From: an uncultured Bacilli bacterium
GTDB taxonomy: Bacteria > Bacillota_I > Bacilli_A > RF39 > UBA660
Length of the DNA stretch: 8,940 nt
Direction of reading: 5' to 3'
NCBI GenBank assembly: GCA_910580135.1
Contig: CAJTXC010000055.1
Coordinates: 1-8,940 of the forward strand
The notes beneath the pieces are model-generated. The model was not told the DNA's origin. It did no database searches and saw only the letters and a list, made by a program, of their open reading frames with translations. This document shows positions 7,888 to 8,940 of the stretch, piece after piece. The translations under genes and the position numbers were made by a program. Numbering within the stretch: the first letter of the stretch is position 1; each line of letters opens with the position of its first letter.

Positions 7888-8859
7888 ATGAAAATACCAG
7901 AAATACCAAATTTAACAATATTAACAGAAGAACAAATAAGTGGACCTAATAGATTAAAAATATTTGATGTAATAGGCAAAGAGGCAGCGGTAAGTGATAC
8001 GGCAATATTAAGAGGTGCATATGTATCATCCAATTACCATGTACATGGTAATAATACTTTATCAGGCCGTACTGGATGGTATTGGACAAAAACATCTGGT
8101 GGTAGAGAGAACGTGCGCGCCGTTAGCAGTTTTGGTGGTAGTAGTTTCGACAGCTACTGTGACAGACGTTACCTTGGTAGTCGCCCAGCTTTACCGTCCT
8201 CATTCATCTTATCAATTTTTCCTAATTTAACAAAGGGAGAAGATGGATTAGAAAGAGTAAAGCTTGGTTACTATTCTGGTCAAGCATTAGAAGAAGAAAT
8301 GCAAGTAATGTTAGAAAATATGTATAAAGCGGGTACTTTAAGCATCCTTGGAAAAGGTTGCACGTTTGATGGTAGAAAATATGATGAATACGATAAAGAT
8401 TTTTTACCAGAAGATCAAATGTATTATGGTTATGAAGGAACTGTATATGCTAGAGTAAGAGCAAATTCATATTATGACGGAAAAACGTTTACTCTTTCTA
8501 ACGGAGAAGATTATAAAGATAACGACTATGTATGGACCAAGGTAGAACCTTTTGAATTGATAAGACATCCAGAAGATGATTGGTTTGTAGCAGAAAAAAT
8601 AATAATAGCAGGAGTAAAATTTAAGAAAAAAAATGGTTTTTACGATGGTAATTTTAATAATACGGAGCTAAAGTGGTACTTTGATGAATATTTATCAAAA
8701 GACTTAGTAAATCCAATTGTGTATAATTACATAGAAAATTATAGTAAAGAAAAAGAACAAGAGAAAAAACAAACAGTAAATAACTTCATATACAAAGATG
8801 AAGATGGAAAAGTAATAAAGAAAGTTAGAGTAAAAGTTAAAATTGGTAAGAAAAGTTAG
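7888..8859 (+). CDS. Lectin-like protein with an internal hypervariable segment; candidate target of a diversity-generating retroelement
   Basis: The product has 323 residues and starts at ATG 7888 with AAAGGAG (7874-7880) 7 bases upstream. Residues 20-60 (NRLKIFDVIGKEAAVSD and onward) lead to RTGWYWTKTSGGREN (61-75). A variable-looking segment runs from 75 to 99, and GSRPALPSS closes the unit at 97-105. The layout of a GWYW strand, variable strands and a final R-(Y/G)-x-x-R-P-(A/V) strand is that of C-type-lectin/formylglycine-enzyme-like folds used by DGR variable proteins. The C-terminal half (about 122-285) has KLGYYSGQALEEE, KVEPFELI, EKIIIAGVKF and a late ELKWYFDEYLSKDLV. This recalls DUF6273-type domains common in gut Firmicutes, a tentative match from memory. 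A lysine-rich tail ends the protein. There is no signal peptide or anchor. The unusual feature is the codon switch within residues 75-99. Its probable role is recognition of a variable ligand, which is inference. Confidence 0.85.
   Translation: MKIPEIPNLTILTEEQISGPNRLKIFDVIGKEAAVSDTAILRGAYVSSNYHVHGNNTLSGRTGWYWTKTSGGRENVRAVSSFGGSSFDSYCDRRYLGSRPALPSSFILSIFPNLTKGEDGLERVKLGYYSGQALEEEMQVMLENMYKAGTLSILGKGCTFDGRKYDEYDKDFLPEDQMYYGYEGTVYARVRANSYYDGKTFTLSNGEDYKDNDYVWTKVEPFELIRHPEDDWFVAEKIIIAGVKFKKKNGFYDGNFNNTELKWYFDEYLSKDLVNPIVYNYIENYSKEKEQEKKQTVNNFIYKDEDGKVIKKVRVKVKIGKKS
8080..8196 (+). other. Candidate DGR variable region within the lectin-like gene
   Basis: In codons 75-99 (8110-8184), 23 of 25 end in C or T; in codons 125-149 of the same gene only 9 of 25 do. 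Bases 8101-8200 hold 53 G+C, far above the surrounding AT-rich DNA. The residues encoded (Ser, Gly, Phe, Tyr, Asp, Cys, Arg, Leu) are those reached when AAY codons are mutated at both adenines, the classical DGR outcome. The 3' side, TCGCCCAGCTTTACCG (8181-8196, encoding RPALP), is GC-rich and is a reasonable place for the homing-initiation element. The outer limits are guesses, because no template repeat in the window allows alignment. Confidence 0.55.
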
Positions 8860-8940
8860 TGTAAAGAGTTTTGGGGATTTTTAATAAAAAAGTTAAAATG
8901 TAGGATTATAAATTTTGTTATTTAAATAGTTATAATAAGA

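Noticed and set aside
8015..8230. A 71-codon open frame overlapping the lectin-like gene in another + frame.
   Set aside because: It coincides with the NNY-rich stretch, which removes chance stops in that frame; it has no ribosome site and overlaps a well-supported gene.
8905..8936. TATAAT at 8931-8936 and a 7-base inverted repeat ATTATAA/TTATAAT near the window end, a possible promoter or operator.
   Set aside because: No -35 box at a usable spacing (TTGTTA at 8915-8920 is only 10 bases upstream), and a pure A/T repeat of this length is expected by chance in such AT-rich DNA. The last 81 bases (8860-8940) hold no supported gene or terminator.
1..8940. A DGR reverse transcriptase, template repeat or Avd accessory gene within the window.
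   Set aside because: I saw no reverse transcriptase motif (such as a YxDD-type palm) in any gene and no second copy of the 8110-8196 sequence. The 365-residue protein is too long and unlike Avd.
1..8940. UGA read as tryptophan, as in Mycoplasma, given the AT-rich Mollicutes-like style.
   Set aside because: Tryptophans in conserved PolC positions are TGG and no gene runs through an in-frame TGA.

Overview
The window is low-GC, densely coded bacterial DNA with every convincing gene on the + strand. All six stop codons in use are TAA or TAG, tryptophan is read as TGG throughout, and no gene needs UGA as a sense codon, so the standard bacterial code fits. A full-length PolC-type replicative polymerase and what looks like the C-terminus of EzrA place it in the low-GC Firmicutes (Bacilli or a related lineage). 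The AT-rich coding, short leaders and protein style recall uncultured gut Bacilli such as the RF39/Erysipelotrichia-like groups; that finer placement is inference.

Layout: (1) 2-178, the end of an ezrA-like cell-division gene, followed 14 bases later by a single-pass membrane protein (193-1131) with an AT-hook-like GRPKLAD motif on its predicted cytoplasmic side, closed by a terminator at 1130-1152. (2) 1186-2028, a secreted protein, probably TTG-initiated, whose C-terminal domain follows the layout of NodB-type polysaccharide deacetylases but lacks the metal and catalytic residues; it ends at a terminator at 2031-2056. (3) A strong extended -10 promoter (2069-2096) drives polC (2123-6718), which carries all expected PHP, exonuclease, zinc and palm motifs plus an apparent insertion of about 70 residues. 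Its terminator hairpin lies partly inside the codons for the C-terminal clamp-binding peptide. (4) A promoter whose -35 box sits in the 3' arm of that terminator starts a two-gene unit: an unrecognised 365-residue soluble protein (6778-7875) and, 12 bases later, a 323-residue protein (7888-8859).

The most interesting item is in the last gene. Codons 75-99 (8110-8184) switch abruptly to almost pure NNY codons, rich in Ser, Gly, Tyr, Phe, Asp, Cys and Arg, in a locally GC-richer stretch of an otherwise A-ending gene. They sit after a GWYWTKT motif and before GSRPAL, as in the ligand-binding edge of C-type-lectin-like folds. This is the footprint expected of the variable region of a diversity-generating retroelement (DGR). 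No reverse transcriptase or template repeat is visible in the window, so the machinery would have to lie elsewhere.

Working together: polC is an independent replication transcription unit. The genes before it belong to the cell envelope and division. The two genes after it form a probable operon in which the 365-residue protein may be a partner of a hypervariable recognition protein; that partnership rests only on co-transcription.
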